From an uncultured Anaerolineales bacterium (GTDB lineage: Bacteria > Chloroflexota > Anaerolineae > Anaerolineales > Villigracilaceae), in contig CAIQQN010000270.1 of assembly GCA_903873975.1 (NCBI GenBank), forward strand, positions 1 to 35,027: a stretch of DNA of 35,027 bases, read 5' to 3'. Below the pieces are notes generated by a model. That model was not told the origin of the DNA and searched no databases. It was given only the letters and a program-made list of their open reading frames with translations. Positions within the stretch are counted from its first letter, which is position 1. The number at the start of each line of letters is the position of its first letter. Of the stretch, positions 21,255-29,943 are shown one piece after another. Both the position numbers and the translations under genes were made by a program.

Positions 21255-23609
21255 ATGTCCATTACCGACCGTGTCCGCAAACTCCGCCAGCAGTCCCTTG
21301 AGGCGAAAGAGACCCTTTCCGGCGAGCGCGCCGAACTGCTGACCGAATTCTATAAACAGGATTTACGCCCCTTCTCCATCCCGGTTCAACGGGCGATGGC
21401 ATTCGCCCATCTATTGGAGCACAAGACCGTCATCATCGGTGAAGGTGAACTCATCGTTGGCGAGAAGGGACCTGCCCCGAAGATGGCTCCAACCTATCCA
21501 GAACTATGCTGCCACAGCCTCGATGACCTCGATATCCTGAACTCGCGCCCCAAGACCTCCTTTAAATTAAGCTCTGAGACGCGCAAGACCTACGAGGAGA
21601 AAGTCATCCCGTTCTGGGGCGGCAGATCTCTGCGCGACCTGCTCTTCCGCGAGATGACCGAGGAGTGGAAAGCCGCCTACGATGCCGGGATCTTCACCGA
21701 GTTCATGGAACAGCGCGCCCCCGGTCATACAGTACTGGACGGGAAAATCTACCACAAGGGCATGCTCGATTTTATCGCCGAGATCGATGCCCGACTCGCG
21801 GCGTTGGATTATTTAAATGACACCGAAGCCTACGCCAAACAGGAAGAGTTGAAAGCCATGCGCATCTGCGCAGGAGCATTGATCCGCTTCGGGGAGCGGT
21901 ATGCCGAAGAAGCACGCCGGCAGGCTCAAAGTCAGAAAGATCCGCAGCGCCGGGCGGAATTGGAGAAAATCGCCGAGGTCTGCTCCCGCGTTCCTGCGCA
22001 CGCCCCGCGCGATTTTAACGAGGCGCTGCAAACCTACTGGTTTGTCCACCTGGGCGTGACTACCGAGCTCAACACCTGGGACTCGTTCTGTCCCGGACAC
22101 CTCGACCGGCACCTGGCCCCGTTCTATGACCTGAGCCGGCAGGGGAGGGATTGCTACGAGGAACTGCTCCAGTGCTTCTGGATCAAGTTCAACAATCAGC
22201 CCGCCCCGCCCAAGGTGGGTGTGACTGCCGCCGAGAGCGGAACCTACACCGACTTTGCCCAGATCAACCTTGGCGGGCTGCTGGCCAATGGTTCGGACGG
22301 CGTCAACGAGGTCTCGTATTTGCTGCTCGATGTGATCGAGGAGATGCGCCTGCTCCAGCCGTCATCGTCTATCCAGGTCAGCAAGAAGAACCCCGATCGG
22401 TTCATCAAGCGGGCGGCAAAGATCATCCGCACCGGGTTCGGCCAGCCATCGGTCTTCAACGCCGACCTGGTGGTGCAGGAAATGGTGCGGGTTGGCAAAT
22501 CGCTGGCGGACGCCCGTGACGGCGGGACGAGCGGCTGCGTGGAGACCGGGGCATTTGGCAAGGAAGCCTACATCCTGACCGGTTACTTCAACATCCCGAA
22601 AATCCTGGAACTGGCCCTGCACGATGGCTTCGATCTGTACACGCAGAAACAACTCGGGGTGCACACCGGTGACCCAAGAACCTTTGCCACATTCGACGAC
22701 CTGTTCGCGGCCTTCGAGAAGCAGATGCTGCACTTTATTGACGTCAAGGTGCGCGGCAATAATATCATCGAGCGGCTGTACGCGGCCTATATGCCTGCCC
22801 CGTTCCTGTCGCTCCTGGTGGACGATTGTGTTCTTAAAGGCAAGGATTACCACGACGGGGGTCCGCGCTATGACTCCTCGTACATCCAGGGGGTGGGCAT
22901 GGGCACTATCACCGACTGCCTGTCAGCCATCAGGACACATGTCTTCGAGCAGAAGACGATGCCGATGGATAAGATGCTGGAGATATTGGATGCCAACTTT
23001 TCTGGGTTCGAGCGCGAGCGCCAAATCCTGCTCAACAAGACCCCGCGCTACGGAAATGACGACGATGCCGCTGACGACTTGTTAGTGCGGGTCTTCGAGG
23101 CCTATTTCAACGCCATTGACGGGCGCAAGAACACCCGCGGCGGTGAGTATCACATCAACCTGCTGCCAACCACCTGTCACATCTACTTCGGCTCGATGAC
23201 AGGTGCGACTCCCGACGGGCGGCGTGCCTGGGCACCGTTATCGGAAGGGATTTCACCGGTCCAGGGCGCGGACCGGCACGGGCCGACCGCCGTGCTCAAA
23301 TCCGCGGCAAAGATGGATCATGTCCGCACCGGCGGGACGCTACTCAACCAGAAGTTCACGCCGCAGCTCCTGGCTGACGAGACCGGTCTCGAGGCATTGG
23401 TGGCGCTGATCCGCTCGTACTTCAAACTGGACGGTCACCACATCCAGTTCAACGTGGTGGATGCCGAAACCCTGCGTAAGGCGCAGAAAAACCCCGAACA
23501 GTACCGCGATCTCATCGTCCGCGTCGCTGGCTATTCGGATTACTTCTGCGACTTGAGTGAGGCTTTGCAGGAGGAAATTATTTCAAGGACGGAGCACCAG
23601 GGATTTTAG
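21255..23609 (+). CDS. hypD: trans-4-hydroxy-L-proline dehydratase (glycyl-radical enzyme)
   Basis: Glycyl-radical enzyme of 784 residues that dehydrates trans-4-hydroxy-L-proline to pyrroline-5-carboxylate, which a reductase would turn into proline. The thiyl Cys and general base are C428 and E430 in GGTSGCVETG, and the radical Gly is G759 in RVAGYSD. Comparing from memory with Clostridioides difficile HypD (C434, E436, G765), the offset is a constant 6. Substrate-pocket residues also align: D333-F334 in TYTDFAQ, Y444 in LTGYFN, T639 in LLPTTCH, H158 in APGHTV. This argues against pyruvate formate-lyase, choline or glycerol dehydratase. TGAGG precedes the ATG. It is last in the activase-DUF5680 operon. 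The enzyme is oxygen-sensitive. No proC is present in the window. Confidence 0.92.
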   Translation: MSITDRVRKLRQQSLEAKETLSGERAELLTEFYKQDLRPFSIPVQRAMAFAHLLEHKTVIIGEGELIVGEKGPAPKMAPTYPELCCHSLDDLDILNSRPKTSFKLSSETRKTYEEKVIPFWGGRSLRDLLFREMTEEWKAAYDAGIFTEFMEQRAPGHTVLDGKIYHKGMLDFIAEIDARLAALDYLNDTEAYAKQEELKAMRICAGALIRFGERYAEEARRQAQSQKDPQRRAELEKIAEVCSRVPAHAPRDFNEALQTYWFVHLGVTTELNTWDSFCPGHLDRHLAPFYDLSRQGRDCYEELLQCFWIKFNNQPAPPKVGVTAAESGTYTDFAQINLGGLLANGSDGVNEVSYLLLDVIEEMRLLQPSSSIQVSKKNPDRFIKRAAKIIRTGFGQPSVFNADLVVQEMVRVGKSLADARDGGTSGCVETGAFGKEAYILTGYFNIPKILELALHDGFDLYTQKQLGVHTGDPRTFATFDDLFAAFEKQMLHFIDVKVRGNNIIERLYAAYMPAPFLSLLVDDCVLKGKDYHDGGPRYDSSYIQGVGMGTITDCLSAIRTHVFEQKTMPMDKMLEILDANFSGFERERQILLNKTPRYGNDDDAADDLLVRVFEAYFNAIDGRKNTRGGEYHINLLPTTCHIYFGSMTGATPDGRRAWAPLSEGISPVQGADRHGPTAVLKSAAKMDHVRTGGTLLNQKFTPQLLADETGLEALVALIRSYFKLDGHHIQFNVVDAETLRKAQKNPEQYRDLIVRVAGYSDYFCDLSEALQEEIISRTEHQGF

Positions 23610-23634
23610 CTAGTTGGTTTCCATGGAGAATCCC

Positions 23635-24606
23635 ATGAAGAAAAAATGGTATACCATTGCATCCTTGTTACTTGTAATCCTCTTAAGCTTGAGCTGTAAT
23701 TTCTCCCGCCGGATTACGACCGGTCAAACCCTGGTTCCGACAACAGGCTTGGTGACGACCTCTGCAACTGCTTATGCAACGGAATCACCAGTTGAGAGTG
23801 CTGTGCCATCTCAAACTGCAACACCGAGCCAGCCTCGGATACCTCCGGCATCTGGTCCATGCCCGGAGTTCAAGAATGGCTTTGTAACCTTCTCGCCTGA
23901 GGGAATTTCTCCCAGGAGCGTGTTCCTTAGAATTGGCAGTAAAGGAGGGGGTCCGGTGGTATTCTGGTGGCACGGCATGGGAGGCAAGGCTGAAAACGTA
24001 CTCATTGGTTTGGGACAGGACGAAATTTCTGAAATTACTGCGCAGGGAGGCGTGGTCATTTCATTCGAATCAGACCCTGCAGCGGAAGGTGAATGGTTCC
24101 TCAACACCACGGACCGGCAGGATGATTTGCTCGTTGCAGACCTCGCCTTAGCCTGCGCCGTCCAGGAAAAGCAGGTTGACATCACTCATATCCACGTGGC
24201 AGGTTTCTCGGCAGGCGGGAAGCAGGCAGCGCAGATGGCGATCCGCCGTTCGAGTTATGTGGCGAGCGTCGTCCTTTATTCGGGAGGTCTTTTCCCGGAG
24301 ACAATGGTCCCTCACCCACCCTATGAAGACCCAGGCAACCAATTCCCATCGCTTGTTTTCTGGGGTGGTCCTGGGGATATTGTTGTGGCAAACAATGAGC
24401 TGGCTGCACATGATTATTATGATTTTGTTTCAAGCAATGGTAACCTAGCGATCATGTGCAATCACGGAAGAGGTCACACCATTCCCCCTGACGGGCCGGC
24501 GGCTGCATGGCGTTTCTTCCAGGACCATCCGTGGGGCATTTCTCCGGAACCTTATTTGAAAGGGGTACCACCTGAAATCCCGAATTACTGTTTGGTAAAC
24601 CCTTGA
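23635..24606 (+). CDS. Lipoprotein alpha/beta-hydrolase (PHB depolymerase/esterase-like)
   Basis: Exported serine hydrolase of 323 residues. The signal ends in a lipobox (LLSLSC, C21), followed by a Thr/Ser/Pro-rich stalk to about residue 75. The hydrolase fold shows the oxyanion segment FWWHGMGG (110-117), the nucleophile elbow VAGFSAGG with S192, a likely Asp in WGGPGD (D248) and the His in GRGHTIP (H281). This pattern is like LpqC/polyhydroxybutyrate depolymerase-type esterases. Substrate unknown. The ATG at 23635 is preferred as it has GGAG 6 bases upstream; an ATG at 23623 is also in frame. It starts 25 bases after hypD, but the function is unrelated. Confidence 0.8.
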   Translation: MKKKWYTIASLLLVILLSLSCNFSRRITTGQTLVPTTGLVTTSATAYATESPVESAVPSQTATPSQPRIPPASGPCPEFKNGFVTFSPEGISPRSVFLRIGSKGGGPVVFWWHGMGGKAENVLIGLGQDEISEITAQGGVVISFESDPAAEGEWFLNTTDRQDDLLVADLALACAVQEKQVDITHIHVAGFSAGGKQAAQMAIRRSSYVASVVLYSGGLFPETMVPHPPYEDPGNQFPSLVFWGGPGDIVVANNELAAHDYYDFVSSNGNLAIMCNHGRGHTIPPDGPAAAWRFFQDHPWGISPEPYLKGVPPEIPNYCLVNP

Positions 24607-24739
24607 ACCTCTACTGAAAAATCTGATCGTGTTTGCCCTGGCATTCTGCTTGTTTATCCATCAACGCATGCCCCAAAAGGGGTGTTCCAGCTAGAACGAA
24701 AAGTCCCATTACTATATTTGACCAATAAAAGGAGAAATC

Positions 24740-25570
24740 ATGAAACGGTTTTTCTATATCCTCCTCATACTTTCCATCCTGATGTTTGCCTGTATTATCT
24801 CGACGACAGGCACCCCGCCAGTGGTAACCTCACCGCTGGTTGTTACCGCCTCACCAGTTGCTTTCACCGAGACGCCAGAGGTGACGGAACCAACCGCACC
24901 AGTCACGAACGTCAACTGCAACGAACTGGCATTCCATCTCGACCCGGCTCTGGCCTCCGGTTACAACTGCGAAACCGTCCCCGAGAGCCCTGAAGGGATG
25001 GAGGTTGACCCGCAATATACCAAGCTAACTTTGCAGGGGTACGTACTCTCCGGCAAATTCTTTGACCCTCACATTTCAGTTTTTCCCATCCAGCGTTACA
25101 GCGAACTCCTCCCGGACTTCGTGCCCGGGCGCGTATCCGACCTGCAAGCCCTGGTCAACGGCGGAACGACCGGTGATACTCTACCGCTCCTGCCATCCTT
25201 CAATGCCGCCCAGGTATTCCATGCACAGTACCGGGTGTTCCCATTCGTGAGCGGCGGCGGCATCCGCTATCTGACCGAATATGCGCAGTATGTTGCGCCG
25301 GTCAACAACACCGATTTGTTCTACACCTACCAGGGTCTCACCAGCGACGGCAAATATTGGGTGTCGGCGATCCTGCCAATCAACAACCCGATCCTGCCTG
25401 CCAATGCTGATAACCCGCCCGGCGGTGTGAGTTGGGAAGAGTTCGCCAACAATTACCAACCCTATATAACTGACATGATCAATCAGTTGAACTCCCAGAC
25501 TTCCGATAACTACGCCCCCACCCTCGCCGCGCTCGATGCACTGGTTGCCAGCATTACCATCCAGCCGTAA
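24740..25570 (+). CDS. Lipoprotein of unknown function
   Basis: Product of 276 residues with a short signal and lipobox (LMFAC, C18), then a Thr/Pro/Val-rich linker to about residue 55. The mature domain starts CNELAFHLDPALASGYNCET and has no motif I can assign. It contains a strand-rich middle (ISVFPIQRYSELLPDF, AQYRVFPFVSGGGIRY, YQGLTSDGKYWVSAILPI) and a C-terminal helix (DMINQLNSQTSDNYAPTLAA). AAAGGAG lies 6 bases before the ATG. Intergenic gaps on both sides suggest a single-gene unit. Confidence 0.78.
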   Translation: MKRFFYILLILSILMFACIISTTGTPPVVTSPLVVTASPVAFTETPEVTEPTAPVTNVNCNELAFHLDPALASGYNCETVPESPEGMEVDPQYTKLTLQGYVLSGKFFDPHISVFPIQRYSELLPDFVPGRVSDLQALVNGGTTGDTLPLLPSFNAAQVFHAQYRVFPFVSGGGIRYLTEYAQYVAPVNNTDLFYTYQGLTSDGKYWVSAILPINNPILPANADNPPGGVSWEEFANNYQPYITDMINQLNSQTSDNYAPTLAALDALVASITIQP

Positions 25571-25585
25571 AAACCCTCCCAAGGT

Positions 25586-25591
25586 TATAAT
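25586..25591 (+). promoter_or_regulatory. Putative -10 for the sugar cluster
   Basis: A perfect TATAAT lies about 150 bases before the GTG start of the GH13 gene, without a recognisable -35. Confidence 0.25.
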
Positions 25592-25737
25592 CACGCCAAT
25601 TAAGATCCCTGACCGCATCGTTCCAAATTCCGAGATCTACTGCAGATCCGGGTGAAGTGCCGTGCCTGGAAAAGGTTATCAAACAGCCATGCGCGATAGG
25701 GGTCAACACAATCAAATCTTATTCTCAGGAGTATGTA

Positions 25738-27456
25738 GTGAGTCATTTCAAGTGGTGGCAGAAGGCTGTTTTTTATCAAATTTACCCGCGCTCGTTCGCC
25801 GACGGGAACGGGGACGGTATCGGTGATATCAAAGGCATGACCGAAAAGTTAGGTTACCTGAAAGACCTGGGGGTGGATGCCCTCTGGCTCTCGCCCCATT
25901 TTCCTTCCCCAATGTTTGACTGCGGTTACGATATCTCGAACTACGAGGACGTTGCCCCGGAATACGGGACCCTGGACGACTTCAGGATCTTTTTGGACAG
26001 CGCACACGCCCACGGCATGCATGTCATCCTGGACCTGGTACTGAACCACACCTCCGACGAACATCGCTGGTTCCTGGAGTCGAAATCCAGCCGTGACAAC
26101 CCGAAAGCAGACTGGTACGTGTGGGTGGATACGCCGCCCAACAACTGGCAGTCCTGCTTTGACGGCCCAGCCTGGACTTTCGCTCCAGAACGCGGTCAAT
26201 ACTACTATCACTACTTCATGAAACAACAACCCGATTTGAACTGGCACAACCCGGAAGTGCGCAAGGCAATGTGGAATGCTGCCCGCTTCTGGCTGGAGAT
26301 GGGCGTGGATGGTTTCCGTTTGGATGCCATCGGGACGATTTTCGAGGACCCGAAACTGACGCCGCACACGGTGCCAATGGATCTGGCAGGGTTGCGGCAT
26401 TTTTCGGATATTGCCAAAACACCTGAAGAGCGGGCACTGGTAGAGCAATACTGGATGGATATGTTCAAGTACCAGTTGGGCCAGCCAGGCATCCATGAAC
26501 TCATGAAAGAACTTCGCTCCGTCCTCGACGAGTATGACGGCGACCGGATGCTGGTAGGCGAGGATGACGATGTGACCTACCAGGGCAACGGCGAGGACGA
26601 ATTAAGCCTGGTTTTCAACTTCCCGCTGATGCGCACCGACCAGCTCTCCCCGGAGTGTGTCCGCAAAAACCAGCAGGAACGGATCGCTGCGCTGGCAAAG
26701 GTCTCGCCGGAGGCCTGGGCTTGCAACACGCTTGGCAACCACGACTGTGCACGAGTGTTCTCCCGCTACTCCGCTTCACGGAGCGGGGGAGATGCATTCC
26801 AGGATACCAAATTGGCGCGGCTCAACCTGGCAGTGGTCCTGACCCTGCGCGGTACACCTTTTTTGTACAACGGCGAAGAGATCGGCATGACAGATTATCT
26901 GATCCCCGACCAGGCCAGGCTGCGCGACACGATGGCGACCTGGTATTATGAACGCCTGGTGAATGAGTTAAAAGTGGAGCCCTCGCAGGCAGCCTTGCGC
27001 GCCGCCGCCATGTCGCGCGACAAGAACCGCACCCCACTGCAATGGCGCAACGCCCCCAACGGCGGCTTCTGCCCGGCGGAAGTAACCCCCTGGCTGCCGG
27101 TCAACCCGAACTATGCCGAGGGCATCAACGTTCAGGACCAGGAAATGGATCCGACCTCGCTGCTTACTTTTTATCGGCGCCTTCTGCGAGTCCGCAAAGC
27201 CACGCCGGCGCTGGTGGAGGGCGATTACCGGCCTGTCCACGAAACCTCACAAGAGGTGCTGGCTTTCCTGCGCTCAACGTCCGACCAGAAGGTGCTGGTT
27301 ACCCTGAATTTCTCGGAAAATCAGATATCACTGGATTTCTCCGACTTGGGTGTGAAGTCCGCGCGGGTGATCTACTCCTCAACAGCGCAGGTGACAACAG
27401 ATTATCCACAATTGATATTAAACCCCTTTGAGATATGGATCGCCAAACTAAGTTAG
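25738..27456 (+). CDS. GH13 alpha-glucosidase / oligo-glucosidase
   Basis: Cytoplasmic retaining glycosidase of 572 residues acting on alpha-glucosides. It starts WWQKAVFYQIYPRSFADGNG, typical of oligo-1,6-glucosidase and related enzymes. Conserved regions are DLVLNHTSDEH (99-109), DGFRLDAIG with nucleophile D196, MLVGEDDD with acid/base E275, and LGNHDCAR with the transition-state Asp D336. A C-terminal beta domain follows (VLAFLRSTSDQKVLVTLNFS). The GTG at 25738 is chosen because AGGAG lies 6 bases upstream; an in-frame ATG at 25657 has none. The next gene starts 22 bases inside its end. With the ROK kinase downstream, sucrose or a similar disaccharide is a plausible substrate. Confidence 0.9.
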   Translation: MSHFKWWQKAVFYQIYPRSFADGNGDGIGDIKGMTEKLGYLKDLGVDALWLSPHFPSPMFDCGYDISNYEDVAPEYGTLDDFRIFLDSAHAHGMHVILDLVLNHTSDEHRWFLESKSSRDNPKADWYVWVDTPPNNWQSCFDGPAWTFAPERGQYYYHYFMKQQPDLNWHNPEVRKAMWNAARFWLEMGVDGFRLDAIGTIFEDPKLTPHTVPMDLAGLRHFSDIAKTPEERALVEQYWMDMFKYQLGQPGIHELMKELRSVLDEYDGDRMLVGEDDDVTYQGNGEDELSLVFNFPLMRTDQLSPECVRKNQQERIAALAKVSPEAWACNTLGNHDCARVFSRYSASRSGGDAFQDTKLARLNLAVVLTLRGTPFLYNGEEIGMTDYLIPDQARLRDTMATWYYERLVNELKVEPSQAALRAAAMSRDKNRTPLQWRNAPNGGFCPAEVTPWLPVNPNYAEGINVQDQEMDPTSLLTFYRRLLRVRKATPALVEGDYRPVHETSQEVLAFLRSTSDQKVLVTLNFSENQISLDFSDLGVKSARVIYSSTAQVTTDYPQLILNPFEIWIAKLS

Positions 27457-27668
27457 GTTCCCAAACCGACCCCACGCCTGCCACAGATGGAGAGCCGCTG
27501 GTTTTTTCCGAGACTGTTTGCCATAGAACCATCACCGGCGACCCAGCCTATTACCCGAAAGCGGAGTTCCACGGGCGGACCATTTTCTTCTGCACCGAGA
27601 TTTGTCAGAGCGTTTTCCTTTCTGATCCGGAACGTTTCTACGTGGCGCATAGAAAACGGAGACCATAA
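27435..27668 (+). CDS. YHS domain protein
   Basis: Small protein of 77 residues with the metal-binding YHS/TRASH pattern: VCHRTITGDPAYYPKAEFHG then RTIFFCTEICQSVFLSDPER and FY. Cys residues in VCHR and FFCTEIC are the likely metal ligands. YHS domains often sit in copper or heavy-metal proteins and monooxygenases. The ATG lies 22 bases inside the GH13 gene and the stop shares a base with the ROK start (TAATG), so translation is coupled on both sides. Why a metal-binding protein sits in a sugar cluster is not clear. Confidence 0.8.
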   Translation: MDRQTKLGSQTDPTPATDGEPLVFSETVCHRTITGDPAYYPKAEFHGRTIFFCTEICQSVFLSDPERFYVAHRKRRP

Positions 27669-28585
27669 TGCACAGCATACGTGAAAAACCCACTATGAAG
27701 AAACTCATTGGTGCCATGGAAGGTGGGGGGACCAAGTTCGTCTGCGCAGTGGGGAGCGGGCCGGATGAAATCGTCGAGGAAGTTCGCTTCCCGACCACCA
27801 CCCCCAACGAGACATTGGGCCAGGCCATCGCTTTCTTCCAGAAATACAACCTCTCTGCCATCGGGCTGGCCTCGTTTGGCCCCCTGGACCTGAATACGGC
27901 CTCCCCCACCTACGGCTCCATCACCACCACGCCCAAGCCTGGCTGGACCGGAACAGACGTGTTGGCTGCCTTCCAGCATACATTTAATATGCCCCTGGCC
28001 TTCGAACTGGATGTGAACGCGGCAGCCTTCGGCGAGTACTCCTGGATCCCTGAAAACCGGAGGCTGGAGTCGATGGTCTACTTCACCATCGGGACCGGCA
28101 TCGGTGCAGGCTTCATCATCAACGGGCGAGTAATCCACGGACTGACCCACCCGGAAGCGGGTCACATGCGCCTGCCGCATGACCTCAAAGAAGACCCCTT
28201 CCCCGGCAACTGTCCATTTCACGGGGACTGTTTCGAAGGCATGGCCAACGGCCCCGCCCTTGCCCGCCGTTGGGGGAAACCCGCTGAAACGCTCCCTGAT
28301 AACCACCCCGCCTGGGAACTGGAAGCCACTTATATTGCATACGCATTGGTGAATGTCATCCTGACGCTCTCGCCACAGCGGATTGTGCTGGGCGGCGGCG
28401 TGATGGAGCGCCAGTCGCTATTCCCTTCCATCCGGGGCAAGGTGCGGGACCTCCTAAATGGCTATATCGCCTCGAGCGTGCTTACTGGAACAATGGAAGA
28501 GTACATCGTCCCGCCTGCTTTGGGGAAACGCTCCGGAGTGCTGGGAGCAATGGCGATGGCACGAACGCTGATGGAAAAAGAATAG
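27668..28585 (+). CDS. ROK-family fructokinase-like sugar kinase
   Basis: Cytoplasmic ATP-dependent sugar kinase of 305 residues. The phosphate-binding loop is AMEGGGTKFVCAV, the substrate region FGPLDLNTASPTYG is of the fructokinase type, and the ROK zinc site is seen as GHMRLPHDLKEDPF followed by CPFHGDCFEGMANGPAL (His and three Cys/His ligands). ATP-binding VLGGGVMER is near the end. This resembles Bacillus GmuE/YdhR. The ATG at 27668 has GGAG 6 bases upstream; an in-frame ATG at 27701 would remove 11 residues. Together with the GH13 enzyme it would phosphorylate released fructose or mannose. Confidence 0.88.
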   Translation: MHSIREKPTMKKLIGAMEGGGTKFVCAVGSGPDEIVEEVRFPTTTPNETLGQAIAFFQKYNLSAIGLASFGPLDLNTASPTYGSITTTPKPGWTGTDVLAAFQHTFNMPLAFELDVNAAAFGEYSWIPENRRLESMVYFTIGTGIGAGFIINGRVIHGLTHPEAGHMRLPHDLKEDPFPGNCPFHGDCFEGMANGPALARRWGKPAETLPDNHPAWELEATYIAYALVNVILTLSPQRIVLGGGVMERQSLFPSIRGKVRDLLNGYIASSVLTGTMEEYIVPPALGKRSGVLGAMAMARTLMEKE

Positions 28586-28586
28586 A

Positions 28587-29519
28587 ATGATGCCTCAGCA
28601 ACTTCATGTCGTCACCGGAGCATTCGGGTATTCAGGAAAGTACATTGCCACGCGGCTGCTGGCCGAAGGCCACCGCGTCCGTACACTGACCAACTCGATG
28701 CAGCGCCTCAATCCATTCGGCGGCCAGGTCGAAGTTCATCCGTTCAATTTCGACTGCCCGGATGACCTGGTTGGGTCTTTGAGCGGCGCAGATGTGCTTT
28801 ACAACACCTACTGGGTGCGCTTCAACTATTCTTTATTCAAACACGAGTCCGCCGTACGAAATACGCTCATCCTGTTCGAAGCAGCCCGCCAGGCCGGGGT
28901 CAGGCGCATCGTCCACGTCAGCATCACCAACCCGTCCGAAGATTCTCCGCTCGAATATTTCTCCGGCAAAGCCCGCCTGGAACAGGCCCTACAGACATCT
29001 GGCCTCTCCTATGCCATCCTGCGCCCGACCGTACTTTTTGGCAAGGAAGATATCCTCATCAATAACATCGCCTGGGCTCTGCGGCACCTGCCGGTCTTCG
29101 GCATGTTCGGCGACGGGAGCTATCGCCTCCAACCGATCTACGTGGATGACCTGGCCGAACTGGCGGTGGAACAGGGCATATACACTGAAAACGTGACGAT
29201 AGACGCAATTGGCCCGGAGACCTTCACCTATCGGGAGTTGGCAACCACCATCGCCGAAATCATCAGCGTTAAACGCCCAATTCTGTCCATGCTGCCCGCC
29301 CTGGCTTATGCTGCCGGCTGGGCCCTGGGCCGCCTGATGGGCGACGTGATGATCACCTGGCCCGAGATCAAGGGGCTGATGGATAATCTACTCTGGACAG
29401 ACTCTCCCGCCGCCGGGAGGACCCGCCTGACCGACTGGGCGCGTGAGCATAAGGACACCCTCGGTGTGAAGTACGCCAGCGAGCTGGCAAGGCGAAAGAA
29501 CCGGGCTAAAGCATATTAA
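28587..29519 (+). CDS. NAD(P)-binding epimerase/NmrA-like protein (atypical SDR)
   Basis: Rossmann-fold protein of 310 residues. The dinucleotide motif VTGAFGYSGKYIATRLL (9-25) is followed by ADVLYNTYW and RRIVHVSITNPSED, then LSYAILRPTVLFG and QPIYVDDLAELA, as in NDUFA9/NmrA-like atypical SDRs. The usual YxxxK appears as YFSGK (EYFSGKARLE). The C-terminal half contains a hydrophobic stretch (ILSMLPALAYAAGWALG), suggesting membrane association as in related proteins. It starts one base after the ROK stop. Substrate unknown; oxidoreductase or regulatory NADH-binding roles are both possible. Confidence 0.82.
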   Translation: MMPQQLHVVTGAFGYSGKYIATRLLAEGHRVRTLTNSMQRLNPFGGQVEVHPFNFDCPDDLVGSLSGADVLYNTYWVRFNYSLFKHESAVRNTLILFEAARQAGVRRIVHVSITNPSEDSPLEYFSGKARLEQALQTSGLSYAILRPTVLFGKEDILINNIAWALRHLPVFGMFGDGSYRLQPIYVDDLAELAVEQGIYTENVTIDAIGPETFTYRELATTIAEIISVKRPILSMLPALAYAAGWALGRLMGDVMITWPEIKGLMDNLLWTDSPAAGRTRLTDWAREHKDTLGVKYASELARRKNRAKAY

Positions 29520-29556
29520 AACCTCAGAAACAAACTCCACGCAGTATTTCCCGGAT

Positions 29557-29578
29557 ATAGGGTTGTGTGCAACCTTAT
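29557..29578. repeat. Small hairpin upstream of the 56-residue gene
   Basis: ATAGGGTTG (29557-29565) pairs with CAACCTTAT (29570-29578), one G-T pair, loop TGTG. There is no T-run, so it may be a weak terminator or a leader structure. Confidence 0.35.
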
Positions 29579-29648
29579 CTCGATTCTCCCCGTATTAAGA
29601 GTGTTGTTTCCAAAACGAATTTCCAGGAATACGAAAAGGAGAGATTCC

Positions 29649-29819
29649 ATGTCTACTGAAACGAAACCAACGCGCACAATCGTCCATTCTGGCAGCCTGG
29701 CAGGGGCATTCTGGTCCGCCGGCTGGATGTTCACCATTGCATTCGCCAAACTCATCTGGTGGAAAGCCCTGCTCGCCCTGATCGTCTGGCCGTATTTCAT
29801 GGGCCTGGCAGTGCGATAA
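29649..29819 (+). CDS. Small membrane protein, 56 residues
   Basis: Translation from the ATG at 29649 (AAAGGAG, 7 bases upstream) gives a short polar start (MSTETKPTRTIVHSG) and two hydrophobic segments, GAFWSAGWMFTIAFAKLIWW and ALLALIVWPYFMGLAV. No family recognised. The good ribosome-binding site and membrane pattern make it a likely real gene. It is followed directly by a palindrome with a T-run. Confidence 0.65.
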   Translation: MSTETKPTRTIVHSGSLAGAFWSAGWMFTIAFAKLIWWKALLALIVWPYFMGLAVR

Positions 29820-29842
29820 AGCCACGTCTGGAAATCAGACGC

Positions 29843-29879
29843 AGACCTGACAGGTCTCAAAGACCTGTCAGGTCTTTTT
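29843..29879 (+). terminator. Palindromic repeat (copy B) acting as terminator
   Basis: AGACCTGACAGGTCT (29843-29857) pairs perfectly with its complement at 29861-29875 around loop CAA, and a run of five Ts (29875-29879) ends it. The arms are nearly the same as in the repeat at 18014-18046. Confidence 0.75.
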
Positions 29880-29895
29880 CTTATCTCCCCTACGG

Positions 29896-29901
29896 TATAA
29901 T
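29896..29901 (+). promoter_or_regulatory. Putative -10 of the ftcD operon
   Basis: A perfect TATAAT lies just behind the terminator and 42 bases before ftcD. The -35 region falls in the terminator T-run and is weak. Confidence 0.35.
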
Positions 29902-29943
29902 AACCTCGTTCCTCTCATTCTAATCACCCGAAACCTGAACCCT

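Noticed and set aside
21255-23609. Annotation as pyruvate formate-lyase
   Set aside because: The single GGTSGCVETG cysteine followed by Glu and the hydroxyproline-pocket residues match HypD. Pyruvate formate-lyase has two adjacent active-site cysteines.
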